In this document: positions 1-9,423 of the stretch, one piece after another
Numbering within the stretch: the stretch's first letter is position 1
Layout of the letters: each line of letters opens with the position of its first letter
DNA from: an uncultured Oceanospirillaceae bacterium
GTDB lineage: Bacteria; Pseudomonadota; Gammaproteobacteria; Pseudomonadales; Balneatricaceae
Direction of reading: 5' to 3'
Assembly: GCA_913057435.1 (NCBI GenBank)
Contig: CAJXNY010000016.1
Span: forward strand, 1 to 64,000
DNA: 64,000 nucleotides
Translations under genes and position numbers: made by a program
Notes under the pieces: generated by a model
What the model saw: the letters and a program-made list of their open reading frames with translations, nothing else
Databases searched by the model: none
Told to the model about the DNA's origin: nothing

Positions 1-86
1 AAACTCTGGCTGAAGGCCAGCAGGTTTCTTTCGAAACAGAACAGGGCCAGAAAGGTCCTCAGGCTGCTAACGTTATCGTTGGCTAA
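1..86 (+). CDS. Cold-shock protein (CspA family), 3' end only
   Basis: Only the last 27 codons lie in the window; the gene starts before base 1. The residues read [16 protein letters not shown] and end in NVIVG, the last strands of the small OB-fold (cold-shock domain) that binds single-stranded RNA and DNA. The DNA differs at only about three positions from the end of the complete cold-shock gene at 492-701, so the two are recent tandem duplicates or are kept alike by conversion. A terminator follows directly. Confidence 0.9.
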   Translation, partial: TLAEGQQVSFETEQGQKGPQAANVIVG

Positions 87-110
87 GCTACTGTTTCAGC
101 CGCAAGGCTA

Positions 111-147
111 AAAAAGCCCCGTCAGAGCAATCTGGCGGGGCTTTTTT
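111..147 (+). terminator. Rho-independent terminator of the first csp gene
   Basis: An A-run, a GC-rich stem (GCCCCGTCAGA pairing with TCTGGCGGGGC, one G-T pair), a short loop and six T residues, 25 bases after the stop codon. It separates the two csp copies into independent transcripts. Confidence 0.88.
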
Positions 148-491
148 GTAATATTTCTGCAGCAACTCCACCGACAAAACCGCAACAATCAACACCTCCG
201 CCTGACCATAACGATCGCCAGAACCACACAAGCCAAACCGGTCAAAATAACGTTATAGACAAATCAGTTCGATATGTTAGGATCAGACCCAGTCTGTGAC
301 CCAGAGCTATTTATGCAACAATTTGAAACTGAAACTTCGCACTATCGCTTATCACCATGTAAGCCTGTCCTGAAGCTTTTCACACTCTATTGGCAACATA
401 AGTAATCTACTCGCGGCTACCCAAGCGCAAGAGTGTGTACTGTTACGCGTTCCTGCTATTCAAGCACTATCTAATATATTCAGGAGTTATC
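148..491 (+). other. 344-base non-coding leader region of the second csp gene
   Basis: No convincing ORF on either strand. It must hold the promoter and 5' untranslated region of the gene at 492. A long leader is usual for cold-induced csp genes, where it folds as a thermosensor; I cannot prove that fold by eye. No strong sigma-70 hexamer pair stands out. Confidence 0.5.
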
Positions 492-701
492 ATGTCTAAA
501 ACGACTGGTACAGTTAAGTGGTTCAACGAAGAGAAAGGTTTCGGTTTCATCACTCCAGAGAACGGCGGCGCTGACGTATTCGTTCACTTCCGCGCGATCC
601 AGGGTGACGGCTTCAAAACTCTGGCTGAAGGCCAGCAGGTTTCTTTCGAAACAGAACAGGGCCAGAAAGGCCCTCAGGCTGCTAACGTTACTGTTGGCTA
701 A
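492..701 (+). CDS. Cold-shock protein, CspA family
   Basis: 69-residue single cold-shock domain, the standard family length. It carries both nucleic-acid binding motifs: [12 protein letters not shown] (RNP1-like, residues 9-20) and VFVHF (RNP2-like, near residue 29). Such proteins bind single-stranded RNA and DNA and act as RNA chaperones or antiterminators in the cytoplasm. The ATG at 492 is chosen over an in-frame ATG at 435 because AGGAG lies six bases ahead of it and it gives the normal family N-terminus. It has its own terminator and follows a near-identical copy. Whether it is cold-induced or constitutive cannot be told from the coding sequence. Confidence 0.96.
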   Translation: MSKTTGTVKWFNEEKGFGFITPENGGADVFVHFRAIQGDGFKTLAEGQQVSFETEQGQKGPQAANVTVG

Positions 702-713
702 GCTCTGATTTCG

Positions 714-750
714 AAAAAAACCCCGTCAGCTCGCGCTGACGGGGTTTTTT
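714..750. terminator. Bidirectional terminator between csp and proB
   Basis: Perfect stem AACCCCGTCAGC / GCTGACGGGGTT with a four-base loop, A-run before and T-run after. It works in both directions, ending the rightward csp transcript and the leftward rplU-rpmA-obgE-proB transcript. Confidence 0.9.
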
Positions 751-795
751 ATTGCCTGCAGCCTGCTCAACAAGTAACTGCAAAAGCGTATAGCC

Positions 796-1926
796 CTACG
801 CCAGTACCAGGTTATCCCGATGCACCAGCTCTTCCTCACCAACAAAGCCCAACAGCGATTCAAAGTCTTTACTGGCCTTACCCAGCACCTTCAGAGCTTC
901 GTTAACGCCGTAATTCGCCAGCCCGCGAGCAACAATCCGCCCCTGCTCATCAACTAGTAGCACCATCTCGCCACGGGAGAAATCACCACTGGCCGAACGC
1001 ACACCCGCCGGTAACAGGCTTTTACCACGCTCACGCAATGCCGTCACAGCACCGGCATCCAGCACCAGAGTGCCACGCGCCTGCAGATGGCCTGCAATCC
1101 AGTTTTTACGCGCCGCCATGGGCTCACAATCAGGCACCAGCAGGGTACCAACATCCTCACCTGCCTTCAGACGAGTAAGCACCTTGCCTTCTCGCCCACT
1201 GACTATCACCGTAACCGCCCCTGAACGCGCAGCCAGCTTAGCCGCCTTGACCTTAGTCAGCATGCCGCCACTACCCAGGCAACCCTTGCTACCGCCATCC
1301 GCCATCGCTTCCAGTGCTGGATCACCCGCCCGCCCCACCGAGACAAATTTTGCCTGCGGATTACTGCGCGGATCAGCCTCATACAACCCCTGCTGATCGG
1401 TCAGGATAATCAACCCATCGGCCTCCACAAGGTTCGCCACCAGCGCCCCCAGAGTATCATTGTCACCGAAGCGTATTTCCTTGGTGATTACGGTGTCATT
1501 CTCATTGACCACGGGTACCACACCCAGCTCCAGCAGCGTACGCAGCGTAGCGCGCGCATTCAGGTAACGCTTACGCTCAGCATGATCATCATGGGTCAGC
1601 AATATTTGCGCAGTATGCGTGTCGTGACGTTTGAAACTGGTTTCATAAGCCTGCACCAATCCCATCTGACCCACCGCCGCCGCAGCCTGCTGACGATGAA
1701 TCTCATGCGGTCGCTCTCGCCAGCCCAGCCGCGTCATTCCTTCCGCGATCGAACCTGAGGACACCAGCACAATCTCCAACCCCTGCTTACGCAGCTCAGC
1801 CAGCTGGTCCACCCAGCCCTGAATAGCCGCATGATCCAGGCCTTCACCATCATTTGTCAGTAGCGCACTGCCGATTTTCACCACCCAGCGCTTACCCTGC
1901 TGCAACGCTTTACGCTCAGTCGTCAC
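796..1926 (-). CDS. proB: Glutamate 5-kinase
   Basis: 376 residues; phosphorylates glutamate to gamma-glutamyl phosphate, the first step of proline synthesis in the cytoplasm. The amino-acid kinase domain fills about residues 10-260: [14 protein letters not shown] at the nucleotide-binding N-terminus, PVVNENDTV and [12 protein letters not shown] in the substrate loop. A C-terminal PUA domain follows (about 280-370, from KNWIAG onward). Length fits the two-domain enterobacterial type (367 residues in E. coli). It is the last gene of rplU-rpmA-obgE-proB, 13 bases after obgE. In the family the enzyme is feedback-inhibited by proline. proA is not in the window. Confidence 0.97.
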   Translation of the reverse strand: MTTERKALQQGKRWVVKIGSALLTNDGEGLDHAAIQGWVDQLAELRKQGLEIVLVSSGSIAEGMTRLGWRERPHEIHRQQAAAAVGQMGLVQAYETSFKRHDTHTAQILLTHDDHAERKRYLNARATLRTLLELGVVPVVNENDTVITKEIRFGDNDTLGALVANLVEADGLIILTDQQGLYEADPRSNPQAKFVSVGRAGDPALEAMADGGSKGCLGSGGMLTKVKAAKLAARSGAVTVIVSGREGKVLTRLKAGEDVGTLLVPDCEPMAARKNWIAGHLQARGTLVLDAGAVTALRERGKSLLPAGVRSASGDFSRGEMVLLVDEQGRIVARGLANYGVNEALKVLGKASKDFESLLGFVGEEELVHRDNLVLA

Positions 1927-1939
1927 GACGTCACCTCAC

Positions 1940-3145
<1,206 letters not shown>

Positions 3146-3180
3146 CTACGGGTGACCGCACAACTCGGCGGTCTGAAAAC

Positions 3181-3211
3181 AAAAAAGCCCCGCCTGAGCG
3201 GAGCTTTTTAA
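3181..3211 (-). terminator. Terminator/attenuator between rpmA and obgE
   Basis: Read leftwards: AAAAAGCTCCGC, a short loop, GCGGGGCTTTTTT. A stem with a T-run 19 bases after rpmA and about 50 before obgE. It probably lowers obgE-proB expression relative to the two ribosomal genes rather than ending the operon. Confidence 0.8.
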
Positions 3212-3229
3212 TACAAAGCAACATTTAGC

Positions 3230-3487
3230 TTAAGCAGAAACGATGCTTACGTATTTACGGTTCTTAGGGCCTTTAACCTCAAATTTCACAACGCCATCGG
3301 CTTTTGCGAACAGAGTATGGTCTTTGCCCAGACCGACGTTAACACCAGCGTGGAATTTAGTACCACGCTGACGAACCAGGATGTTACCTGCGATAACAGC
3401 CTGACCGCCGAAACGTTTAACGCCAAGGCGTTTCGATTCTGAGTCGCGACCGTTCCGTGTTGAGCCACCAGCTTTCTTATGAGCCAT
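3230..3487 (-). CDS. rpmA: 50S ribosomal protein bL27
   Basis: 85 residues, the family length. The N-terminal [16 protein letters not shown] arm reaches the peptidyl-transferase centre in known ribosomes, and the conserved core is GVKRFGGQ and [11 protein letters not shown]. It is encoded 27 bases after rplU in the usual rplU-rpmA-obgE order. Confidence 0.98.
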   Translation of the reverse strand: MAHKKAGGSTRNGRDSESKRLGVKRFGGQAVIAGNILVRQRGTKFHAGVNVGLGKDHTLFAKADGVVKFEVKGPKNRKYVSIVSA

Positions 3488-3514
3488 TTTTCTATCTCCT
3501 GATCAGGTACAGAA

Positions 3515-3826
3515 TCAGCCGGAAATGCCGGTGATTTTAACTTCAGTAAACCACTGACGGTGACCCTGACGTTTCATATGGTGCTTACGACGCTTGAACT
3601 TCAGGATGCTTACTTTTTTACCACGGCCATGGGTTACAACTTCAGCTGCAACTTTGGCACCTTCTACGACAGGCGCGCCGACTTTGATGTCGTCGCCGTT
3701 GCCTATCAGCAGAACACGGTCGAATTCGAGGCTGGAACCAGCTTCAACGGCCAGTTTTTCCACTTTCAGGGTTTGACCTTCCTGAACGCGGTACTGTTTG
3801 CCGCCAGTAACGATAACTGCGTACAT
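3515..3826 (-). CDS. rplU: 50S ribosomal protein bL21
   Basis: 103 residues starting [14 protein letters not shown], exactly the E. coli length. It binds 23S rRNA. The signature [16 protein letters not shown] lies near the C-terminus. An in-frame ATG four codons upstream (3838) is rejected because the family begins at MYAV. First gene of its operon, with a promoter about 105 bases upstream and divergent from ispB. Confidence 0.97.
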   Translation of the reverse strand: MYAVIVTGGKQYRVQEGQTLKVEKLAVEAGSSLEFDRVLLIGNGDDIKVGAPVVEGAKVAAEVVTHGRGKKVSILKFKRRKHHMKRQGHRQWFTEVKITGISG

Positions 3827-3930
3827 GTTTCTCTCCAAAGTATGTCTGCCCGGCTACTAGATAGAAAAAACCTACTTCTAATGGCATGGCCATATGGTAG
3901 GGAGCGATCTGTGGGCAGACCAGGGCGCAA

Positions 3931-3959
3931 ATTATACGCAAGGAACTGTTGTACAGCAA
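3931..3959 (-). promoter_or_regulatory. Candidate rplU operon promoter
   Basis: On the minus strand a perfect TATAAT (3931-3936) lies 17 bases after TTGCTG (3954-3959), followed by a GC-rich start region TTGCGCCC as in growth-rate-controlled promoters. The -35 match is weak (three of six), so the -10 carries the call. Confidence 0.65.
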
Positions 3960-4097
3960 GCAGGCAGTCCATTCTTTAACGGTCGATTATCCATGTAACC
4001 ACGTCAAACCACAGCTATGAAGGCCAACCTGTTGATATATAAAATAAAATAGGCTGGTAGAAACGGCTCTATACACCTTTGGTAACCGGGGGCTTTC

Positions 4098-4126
4098 TTG
4101 ACAGTGTCACAGCAGCCCCCTAGCAT
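4098..4126 (+). promoter_or_regulatory. Candidate ispB promoter
   Basis: Perfect TTGACA (4098-4103), a 17-base spacer, then TAGCAT (four of six). It ends 31 bases before the ispB start codon. Confidence 0.7.
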
Positions 4127-4157
4127 GCCGGAATATCTTTAATATAAGTCCAATCTC

Positions 4158-5129
4158 ATGCAGCCACATCAACTGAATTCCCTGATTGAACCGCAGTTTA
4201 ACGCCGTCAACGATTACATCCTCAGCCACCTGGGCTCACAAGTGCCACTGGTTGAAAAAATAGGCCACTATATTGTTGATAGCGGTGGTAAGCGTTTACG
4301 CCCGTTACTGGTCCTGCTGGCTGCCAACGCCGCAGGCTATAATGGCCAGCATCACATCCCCCTCGCGGCGGTGATTGAGTTTATTCATACCGCCACTCTG
4401 TTGCATGACGATGTCGTCGACAGTTCAGACCTGCGCCGGGGAAACGCCACCGCCAACGCAAAATGGGGTAATGCACCCAGCGTACTGGTAGGCGACTTCC
4501 TTTATTCACGCGCCTTCCAGATCATGGTTGAGATCGGCCAGATGGAGATCATGAATGTGATTTCTAACGCCACTAATGTGATTGCCGAAGGGGAAGTCCT
4601 GCAGCTGATTAACTGCAAGAACCCAGACACCACCGAAGCCCAGTACATGCAGGTGATTCTGGGCAAAACAGCCATGCTGTTTGAGGCTGCTACCGAATGT
4701 GGCGCACTGCTGCATAGCGATATCAGCCCAGAGGGCCGTGAAGCGCTACGCCTGTATGGCCGCCACCTGGGTATCGCCTTCCAGCTGATCGATGATGTTA
4801 TGGACTACCAGTCCAACGCCGCAGAGATGGGCAAAAATGTCGGCGATGACCTGGCCGAAGGGAAACCAACGCTACCACTGATTCAGGCAATGAAATGCGC
4901 CGATGAAGAGGGCCGCAAGCTGATTCGAAAAGCAATCCGCAAGGGCGGGCTGGAAGACCTGGACCCGATCATGGCCATTGTTCAGGCCACAGGAGCCATT
5001 GAATACACCAAAGATAAGGCCCAGCAGGAAGCCGACAACGCGATTGCTGCTCTGAATATCCTGCCAGAAAGCAGCTTCAAAGATACCCTGACGCAGCTGG
5101 CGCACATGGCGGTGAAGCGTAACAAGTAA
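4158..5129 (+). CDS. ispB: Octaprenyl (long-chain polyprenyl) diphosphate synthase
   Basis: 323 residues, the E. coli IspB length. It adds isopentenyl diphosphate units to farnesyl diphosphate to build the ubiquinone side chain. The two aspartate-rich Mg-diphosphate motifs are intact: HDDVVD in LLHDDVVDSSDLRRG (about residue 84) and FQLIDDVMDY (about residue 211). GGKRLRPLL, the isopentenyl diphosphate site, is at about residue 43. Divergent from rplU, as is common in gammaproteobacteria. The Shine-Dalgarno is poor, but the start gives the family N-terminus. The chain length of the product cannot be fixed from sequence alone. Confidence 0.95.
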   Translation: MQPHQLNSLIEPQFNAVNDYILSHLGSQVPLVEKIGHYIVDSGGKRLRPLLVLLAANAAGYNGQHHIPLAAVIEFIHTATLLHDDVVDSSDLRRGNATANAKWGNAPSVLVGDFLYSRAFQIMVEIGQMEIMNVISNATNVIAEGEVLQLINCKNPDTTEAQYMQVILGKTAMLFEAATECGALLHSDISPEGREALRLYGRHLGIAFQLIDDVMDYQSNAAEMGKNVGDDLAEGKPTLPLIQAMKCADEEGRKLIRKAIRKGGLEDLDPIMAIVQATGAIEYTKDKAQQEADNAIAALNILPESSFKDTLTQLAHMAVKRNK

Positions 5130-5145
5130 GGCGACGAACGGTTCA

Positions 5146-5170
5146 CTAAAGGGCGGCCACCGCCCTTTAG
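5146..5170 (+). terminator. Hairpin after ispB
   Basis: Perfect 10-base inverted repeat CTAAAGGGCG / CGCCCTTTAG with a five-base loop, 16 bases after the ispB stop. The T-run is weak (TTAC), so termination may be inefficient. It abuts the end of the tpm remnant on the other strand. Confidence 0.6.
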
Positions 5171-5739
5171 TTACACAGACGCACCTGACCGGCATTGCAC
5201 CTATAGAACACACCTTCTCTTCGTCCAGCTACAGTACCCGCTCGACAACCTTTCCACCTCAGTCAGCCCAACACTGAACGGCGATCCCGGCCCCCTAAAT
5301 TTCCAGTCGCAATCAATAAAACTTCAGTCGTACCAGGCAAACGTTCGCATAACAATTTCGCATACCGTTACAGCCTTCTTGCTGGCAAGGCTATCAACTC
5401 CACCCGACCGTACACCACCGTCACTCAAAGAGGCTGACGGGCGTTATCGACCGTAGTAAGGATAATCCGGTTCAAGGCCGTTTTTGCGTTAGCTTGAGGC
5501 CAATAGCGTTCAGCTGAGCAACCCCACCCAGGTCAACAAAAAACAGCTAGCAGACCCGCACGTTCACTCACACCAGACACCTGCTATCCCAGACTCTTGC
5601 CACACAAAGACAGCAGCACCTGCCCCTTAGCGTCAGATTTCAGTCGTTCCCAGCACATTTGTAACAACGGATTAACCGCTAACAGGTGAAATCCTGCGCG
5701 GCCCTGCCGCCACTCGTTATGTCAGAACAAACGTTCCAT
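5170..5739 (-). pseudogene. tpm: Decayed thiopurine S-methyltransferase (tpm) gene
   Basis: No open frame, yet one minus-strand frame from ATG 5739 preserves a recognisable TPMT order. MERLF is followed by TGA (5722-5724) where the family has Trp, then HNEWRQGRAGFH, AVNPLL, LSLCGKSL (the SAM-binding LCGKS region) and a stop at 5584-5586. Later in the same frame come VYGRVELIALP (family VYDRAALIALP, near 5383-5415), RYAKLLCERLP and EVLLIATGNLGG. A second frame then carries GSPFSVGLTEVERL (family GPPFSV..EV..L). At 570 bases it is shorter than an intact gene of about 650, so deletions have also occurred. Intact enzymes methylate thiopurines, tellurite and selenium compounds. No function is expected here. 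The match is from memory of the family, not from a search. Confidence 0.78.
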
Positions 5740-5816
5740 AAGACACCCTATCTAATTGAAAAATATAAGAATTCTATAAAACACACAGTTCAATAATCGG
5801 CCACTTTCGAGCATCA

Positions 5817-5835
5817 AGTACAGCTAACCTGTACT
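5817..5835. promoter_or_regulatory. Candidate operator upstream of fabA
   Basis: Perfect dyad AGTACAG-N5-CTGTACT, about 30 bases upstream of the likely fabA -35. The GTACA/TGTAC half-sites resemble those of FabR, the TetR-type regulator of unsaturated fatty acid genes, but the spacing is wider than in E. coli FabR sites. Regulator identity is unproven. Confidence 0.5.
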
Positions 5836-5864
5836 CACATGAGCCAATTTCCATGACTCAGCCC

Positions 5865-5893
5865 CTGTCACCGCGCCCGCAAACCGGTATAAT
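5865..5893 (+). promoter_or_regulatory. Candidate fabA promoter
   Basis: Perfect TATAAT (5888-5893) with CTGTCA (four of six) 17 bases before it. The expected start lies about 40 bases ahead of the fabA ATG. Confidence 0.7.
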
Positions 5894-5938
5894 CGGGCAA
5901 TTATTTTGACCAAATTGCCTTTGGATAGACAGTTTCAA

Positions 5939-6454
5939 ATGACTAAGCCTTCCTCTTTTACGCGCGAAGAACTACTACAATGCGGCCACGGCGAAATGTT
6001 TGGCGAGGGCAATGCCCGTCTGCCAATCGGCAACATGCTGATGATGGACCGCATCGTCGAAATCACTGGTGACGGTGGCGAGCACGGTAAAGGCGAAATT
6101 ATTGCCGAGCTGGATATCAATCCAGATCTGTGGTTCTTTGGCTGCCACTTCGAAACCGACCCGGTAATGCCTGGTTGTCTGGGACTGGATGCCATGTGGC
6201 AGCTGGTCGGTTTTTACCTCGGCTGGCGTGGCAATAAAGGCCGCGGTCGGGCACTGGGTTCCGGCGAAGTTAAATTCTTCGGCCAGGTCCTGCCAACTGC
6301 CAAAAAAGTGACTTACCATATCCAGCTCAAGCGTGTTATCGAGCGCAAGCTGGTCATGGGTATCGCAGACGCAACCATGTCTGTGGATGGTCGTGAGATT
6401 TACAGTGCCAAAGACCTGCGTGTCGGCCTGTTTACCTCAACCGAAGATTTCTGA
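5939..6454 (+). CDS. fabA: 3-hydroxydecanoyl-ACP dehydratase/isomerase
   Basis: 171 residues. It dehydrates 3-hydroxydecanoyl-ACP and isomerises the trans-2 product to cis-3-decenoyl-ACP, the entry to unsaturated fatty acids. The hot-dog fold carries the catalytic histidine in [15 protein letters not shown] (about residue 70) and the catalytic aspartate in [17 protein letters not shown] is also typical. The ATG at 5939 gives the family N-terminus [16 protein letters not shown]; an ATG 33 bases upstream is rejected. No strong Shine-Dalgarno is visible. fabB follows after 100 bases, so the two are probably one operon, with a dyad upstream as candidate operator. Confidence 0.98.
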   Translation: MTKPSSFTREELLQCGHGEMFGEGNARLPIGNMLMMDRIVEITGDGGEHGKGEIIAELDINPDLWFFGCHFETDPVMPGCLGLDAMWQLVGFYLGWRGNKGRGRALGSGEVKFFGQVLPTAKKVTYHIQLKRVIERKLVMGIADATMSVDGREIYSAKDLRVGLFTSTEDF

Positions 6455-6554
6455 TTCCGCTACTGCTTTGGTCAGCCCTGCGGCTGGCCATTGAGTATCC
6501 CACGCGGAACCACCAGAATTTCAAGATTAATCTAATAAGTTAGAGAGGCATCTT

Positions 6555-7772
6555 ATGCGACGTGTCGTTGTTACCGGTATGGGTATTGTGTCTTGCTTGG
6601 GCACAGACAAGGACTCGGTGCTTGAGTCACTGCAACTGGGTCGCTCCGGTATTAAATTCCAGGAGGACTACAAGGAGCGTGGCTTCCGTAGCCAGGTTGC
6701 CGGCAGCATCGATATCGACTTCGCTGAGAAGATCGATCGTAAACTGCTGCGCTTCATGGGTGATGCTGCGGCATACACCTACATCGCAATGAACGAAGCG
6801 ATTGCAGACTCCGGCATGCCTGAAGATCAGGTTTCCAACGAGCGCACCGGCCTGATTGTAGGTTCCGGTGGTGCATCCGCTGCCAACATTGTTGAAGCGG
6901 CTGATATCGCTCGTGAGAAGGGCGTTAAGCGCGTAGGTCCCTACCGTGTTACCCGTACTATGGGTTCCACTGTATCGGCCTGTCTGGCAACACCGTTCAA
7001 AATTAAAGGCGTGAACTACTCCATTACCTCTGCCTGCGCCACCAGCGCACACTGCATCGGTAACGCTATGGAGCAGATTCAGCTGGGTAAACAGGACGTT
7101 GTCTTCGCCGGCGGCGGTGAAGAACTGCACTGGTCCCAGACAGCAATGTTTGATGCCATGGGCGCACTGTCTACCAAGTACAACGATACGCCAGAAAAAG
7201 CGTCCCGCGCTTACGATGCCAACCGTGATGGTTTCACCATTGCTGGCGGCGCGGGTATCCTGGTGATCGAAGAACTGGAACATGCCAAAGCACGTGGCGC
7301 CAAAATCTATGCTGAACTGGTGGGCTACGGCGCAACCTCCGACGGCTACGACATGGTTGCCCCATCTGGCGAAGGCGCAATCCGCTGCATGAAGCAGGCA
7401 ATGGCGACTGTTGATGGCGATATCGATTACATCAACTCCCATGGCACCTCCACCCCTGCGGGTGATATGCAGGAGCTGCGGGCGATGAAAGAGACTTTCG
7501 GTAGCGATATGCCACCGGTCAGCTCCACCAAGTCTCTGTCGGGTCACTCTCTGGGGGCTGCTGGCGTACAGGAAGCGGTTTACTGCCTGCTGATGCAGCA
7601 GCACAAGTTTATCGTCGCCTCTGCTAACATCGATGAACTGGACCCAGCAGCAGAAGGCATGCCAATCGTTCAGACACGTCAGGACGATGTCGAGCTCAAG
7701 CGTGTGATGTCCAACAGCTTCGGCTTCGGTGGCACCAACTCTACGCTGATATTCGAACAGTACGAAGGCTGA
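6555..7772 (+). CDS. fabB: Beta-ketoacyl-ACP synthase I
   Basis: 405 residues (E. coli 406). It condenses malonyl-ACP with the cis-3-decenoyl intermediate made by FabA and elongates unsaturated acyl chains. The thiolase-fold catalytic triad is visible: Cys in [11 protein letters not shown] (about residue 163), His in [13 protein letters not shown] (about 298) and His in [12 protein letters not shown] (about 333). The C-terminal [14 protein letters not shown] loop is intact. AGAGAGG lies upstream of the ATG. Followed by a terminator. Confidence 0.98.
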   Translation: MRRVVVTGMGIVSCLGTDKDSVLESLQLGRSGIKFQEDYKERGFRSQVAGSIDIDFAEKIDRKLLRFMGDAAAYTYIAMNEAIADSGMPEDQVSNERTGLIVGSGGASAANIVEAADIAREKGVKRVGPYRVTRTMGSTVSACLATPFKIKGVNYSITSACATSAHCIGNAMEQIQLGKQDVVFAGGGEELHWSQTAMFDAMGALSTKYNDTPEKASRAYDANRDGFTIAGGAGILVIEELEHAKARGAKIYAELVGYGATSDGYDMVAPSGEGAIRCMKQAMATVDGDIDYINSHGTSTPAGDMQELRAMKETFGSDMPPVSSTKSLSGHSLGAAGVQEAVYCLLMQQHKFIVASANIDELDPAAEGMPIVQTRQDDVELKRVMSNSFGFGGTNSTLIFEQYEG

Positions 7773-7808
7773 TTACAGTTCAGGCCTCGGCCTGACCTGC
7801 AGCACATT

Positions 7809-7834
7809 AAAACCGCGCAGTGCGCGGTTTTTTT
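7809..7834 (+). terminator. Terminator of fabA-fabB
   Basis: AAAACCGCGCA / TGCGCGGTTTTTTT, a near loop-free stem with seven T residues, 36 bases after fabB. Confidence 0.88.
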
Positions 7835-7867
7835 ATACCTGAAATTCCCGACCACCCCGCACCGATA

Positions 7868-7896
7868 CAAAAAAGCCGCCCGGTGAAAGGCGGCTT
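7868..7896 (-). terminator. Terminator of the moa-plsC cluster
   Basis: Read leftwards: GCCGCC, a loop, GGGCGGC, then six T residues, 29 bases after the plsC stop. It faces the fabB terminator. Confidence 0.8.
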
Positions 7897-7925
7897 CTGT
7901 CGCAGCGGCGCTGACAGCAAATTAA

Positions 7926-8684
7926 TCAGCCGGGCGAATCCTCAGTATTACCTGCCGTCGCACCCATGGCAGCCAGCATCCAACCGACCGATTCCTCATG
8001 GATTTCATCCACGCTGCGCTCTGCCGTGGCAACCGCTTTACCAATCTGCAACGTCACCGTACCCGGGTATTTAACAAAACTTTTCCCCGGCCAGTATTCA
8101 CCGGCATCATGCACCACCGGTAACACCGGTACCCCACCGGAAGCTGCCAGCATCGCCCCGCCTTTATTGAACTTGCCCAGCTTACCGACCGGTACACGGG
8201 TACCCTGAGGGAAAATCAGTACCGGAATACCTTCTGCCAGCCGAGACTTTCCCTGACTCAGCAGCTGCTTGAGCGCGCCCCGCGCCTTGCTGCGATCCAG
8301 CGCAATCGGCTTGAGCAGACGTAGCCCCCAGCCAAAGAATGGGATTTTCAGCAGCTCCTGTTTCAGCACCGTGGTCTGAGGTCGAATCAGGGTCAGGAAG
8401 AACAGGGTTTCCCACTCGCTCTGGTGGTTAGCGATCACCACAAAAGCACCGCTTTGCGGAATATTCTCCCGCCCTTTCACCTCAACCTTGACGCCACAGC
8501 AGACCCGCAGCCAGAAGATATAGAAGTAGTTAACCGCACTGATCACCCGGAACCGCCCCCGGTAATTCAGCAATGGCGCGATCAGCAGCGAAATCAGCGA
8601 CCAGACAATCGTAGACAGATAAAAACCGAGGTAATAGAGCGTCGCTCGCACATACAGCAGTGCCGTTGGTTTCGGCTGGGTCAT
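7926..8684 (-). CDS. plsC: 1-acyl-sn-glycerol-3-phosphate acyltransferase
   Basis: 252 residues. Predicted to acylate lysophosphatidic acid at sn-2, giving phosphatidic acid at the inner membrane. An N-terminal hydrophobic stretch (about residues 10-38, YVRATLYYLGFYLSTIVWSL) anchors it. The acyltransferase block 1 reads NHQSEWE, so the usual H-X4-D is H-X4-E; block 3 reads FPQGTR instead of FPEGTR. Both variants are known to me from a proteobacterial subgroup, so loss of activity is not implied. Its Shine-Dalgarno (GGAGG) lies inside the end of moaD and its ATG is one base past the moaD stop, so it is translationally tied to the molybdopterin genes. Confidence 0.88.
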   Translation of the reverse strand: MTQPKPTALLYVRATLYYLGFYLSTIVWSLISLLIAPLLNYRGRFRVISAVNYFYIFWLRVCCGVKVEVKGRENIPQSGAFVVIANHQSEWETLFFLTLIRPQTTVLKQELLKIPFFGWGLRLLKPIALDRSKARGALKQLLSQGKSRLAEGIPVLIFPQGTRVPVGKLGKFNKGGAMLAASGGVPVLPVVHDAGEYWPGKSFVKYPGTVTLQIGKAVATAERSVDEIHEESVGWMLAAMGATAGNTEDSPG

Positions 8685-8685
8685 A

Positions 8686-8940
8686 TCAGCCTCCTGTCAC
8701 CGGTGGAAAAAACGCCACCTCATCGCCATCACACAGTGTATGACTGGCGTCCACCATCTGCTGGTTCACCGCCACCAGCAGGTTTGGTGCGCTCAGCACC
8801 TGCTGCCAGCGCACATCGCGCTCGGCGATCAGCTGCTCAATCAGCTGCGCGACCGTCTGTACCGACTCGGCCAGCTCGAAGGCTTCCTGATCTAGCCCCA
8901 GCGTTTCACGAAAACGGGCAAAATATACCAGCGTCAGCAT
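8686..8940 (-). CDS. moaD: Molybdopterin synthase small subunit (sulfur carrier)
   Basis: 84 residues, beta-grasp ubiquitin-like fold ending in the obligatory PPVTGG. The C-terminal glycine is thiocarboxylated and donates sulfur to precursor Z when bound to MoaE. It abuts moaC with no gap and plsC by one base. MoaE, its large partner, is not found in this window, so moaE must lie elsewhere. Confidence 0.93.
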   Translation of the reverse strand: MLTLVYFARFRETLGLDQEAFELAESVQTVAQLIEQLIAERDVRWQQVLSAPNLLVAVNQQMVDASHTLCDGDEVAFFPPVTGG

Positions 8941-9423
8941 TTACGTATCCTCCGCCAGCCAGTGGCCACTTTTACCGCCTTTCTTTTCCAGCAGCTTCAC
9001 CTCAGCAATCACCATACCTTTATCCACCGCCTTACACATATCGTAGATTGTCAGTGCTGCCACCGTGGCTGCCGTCAGCGCTTCCATCTCTACGCCGGTC
9101 TGACCCGCCAGCTTGCAGGTGGCTTCGATAACAACACAGCTGTTGGCCGAATCAGGCGTCAGCTCAACCTTCACCTTGCTCAGCATCAGCGGATGACACA
9201 GCGGAATCAGATCACTGGTACGCTTGGCTGCCTGGATACCGGCAATGCGCGCCACGGCCAGTACATCGCCTTTTTTATGCCCACCCTCGGTAATCAGCGT
9301 CAGGGTTTCGGGGAGCATCCGTACTTCAGCCCGCGCCGTTGCCTCGCGGCTGGTAATCGCTTTGTCCGACACATCTACCATATTGGCGTTGCCATCAGCA
9401 TCCAGGTGAGTTAACTGGCTCAT
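8941..9423 (-). CDS. moaC: Cyclic pyranopterin monophosphate synthase
   Basis: 160 residues (E. coli 161). It converts the MoaA product, 3',8-cyclo-GTP, to cyclic pyranopterin monophosphate. Signature segments: [28 protein letters not shown] and [22 protein letters not shown], with the conserved KAVDKGM near the end. Its ATG overlaps the stop of the upstream acyltransferase gene by four bases (ATGA), which implies translational coupling. Confidence 0.97.
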   Translation of the reverse strand: MSQLTHLDADGNANMVDVSDKAITSREATARAEVRMLPETLTLITEGGHKKGDVLAVARIAGIQAAKRTSDLIPLCHPLMLSKVKVELTPDSANSCVVIEATCKLAGQTGVEMEALTAATVAALTIYDMCKAVDKGMVIAEVKLLEKKGGKSGHWLAEDT

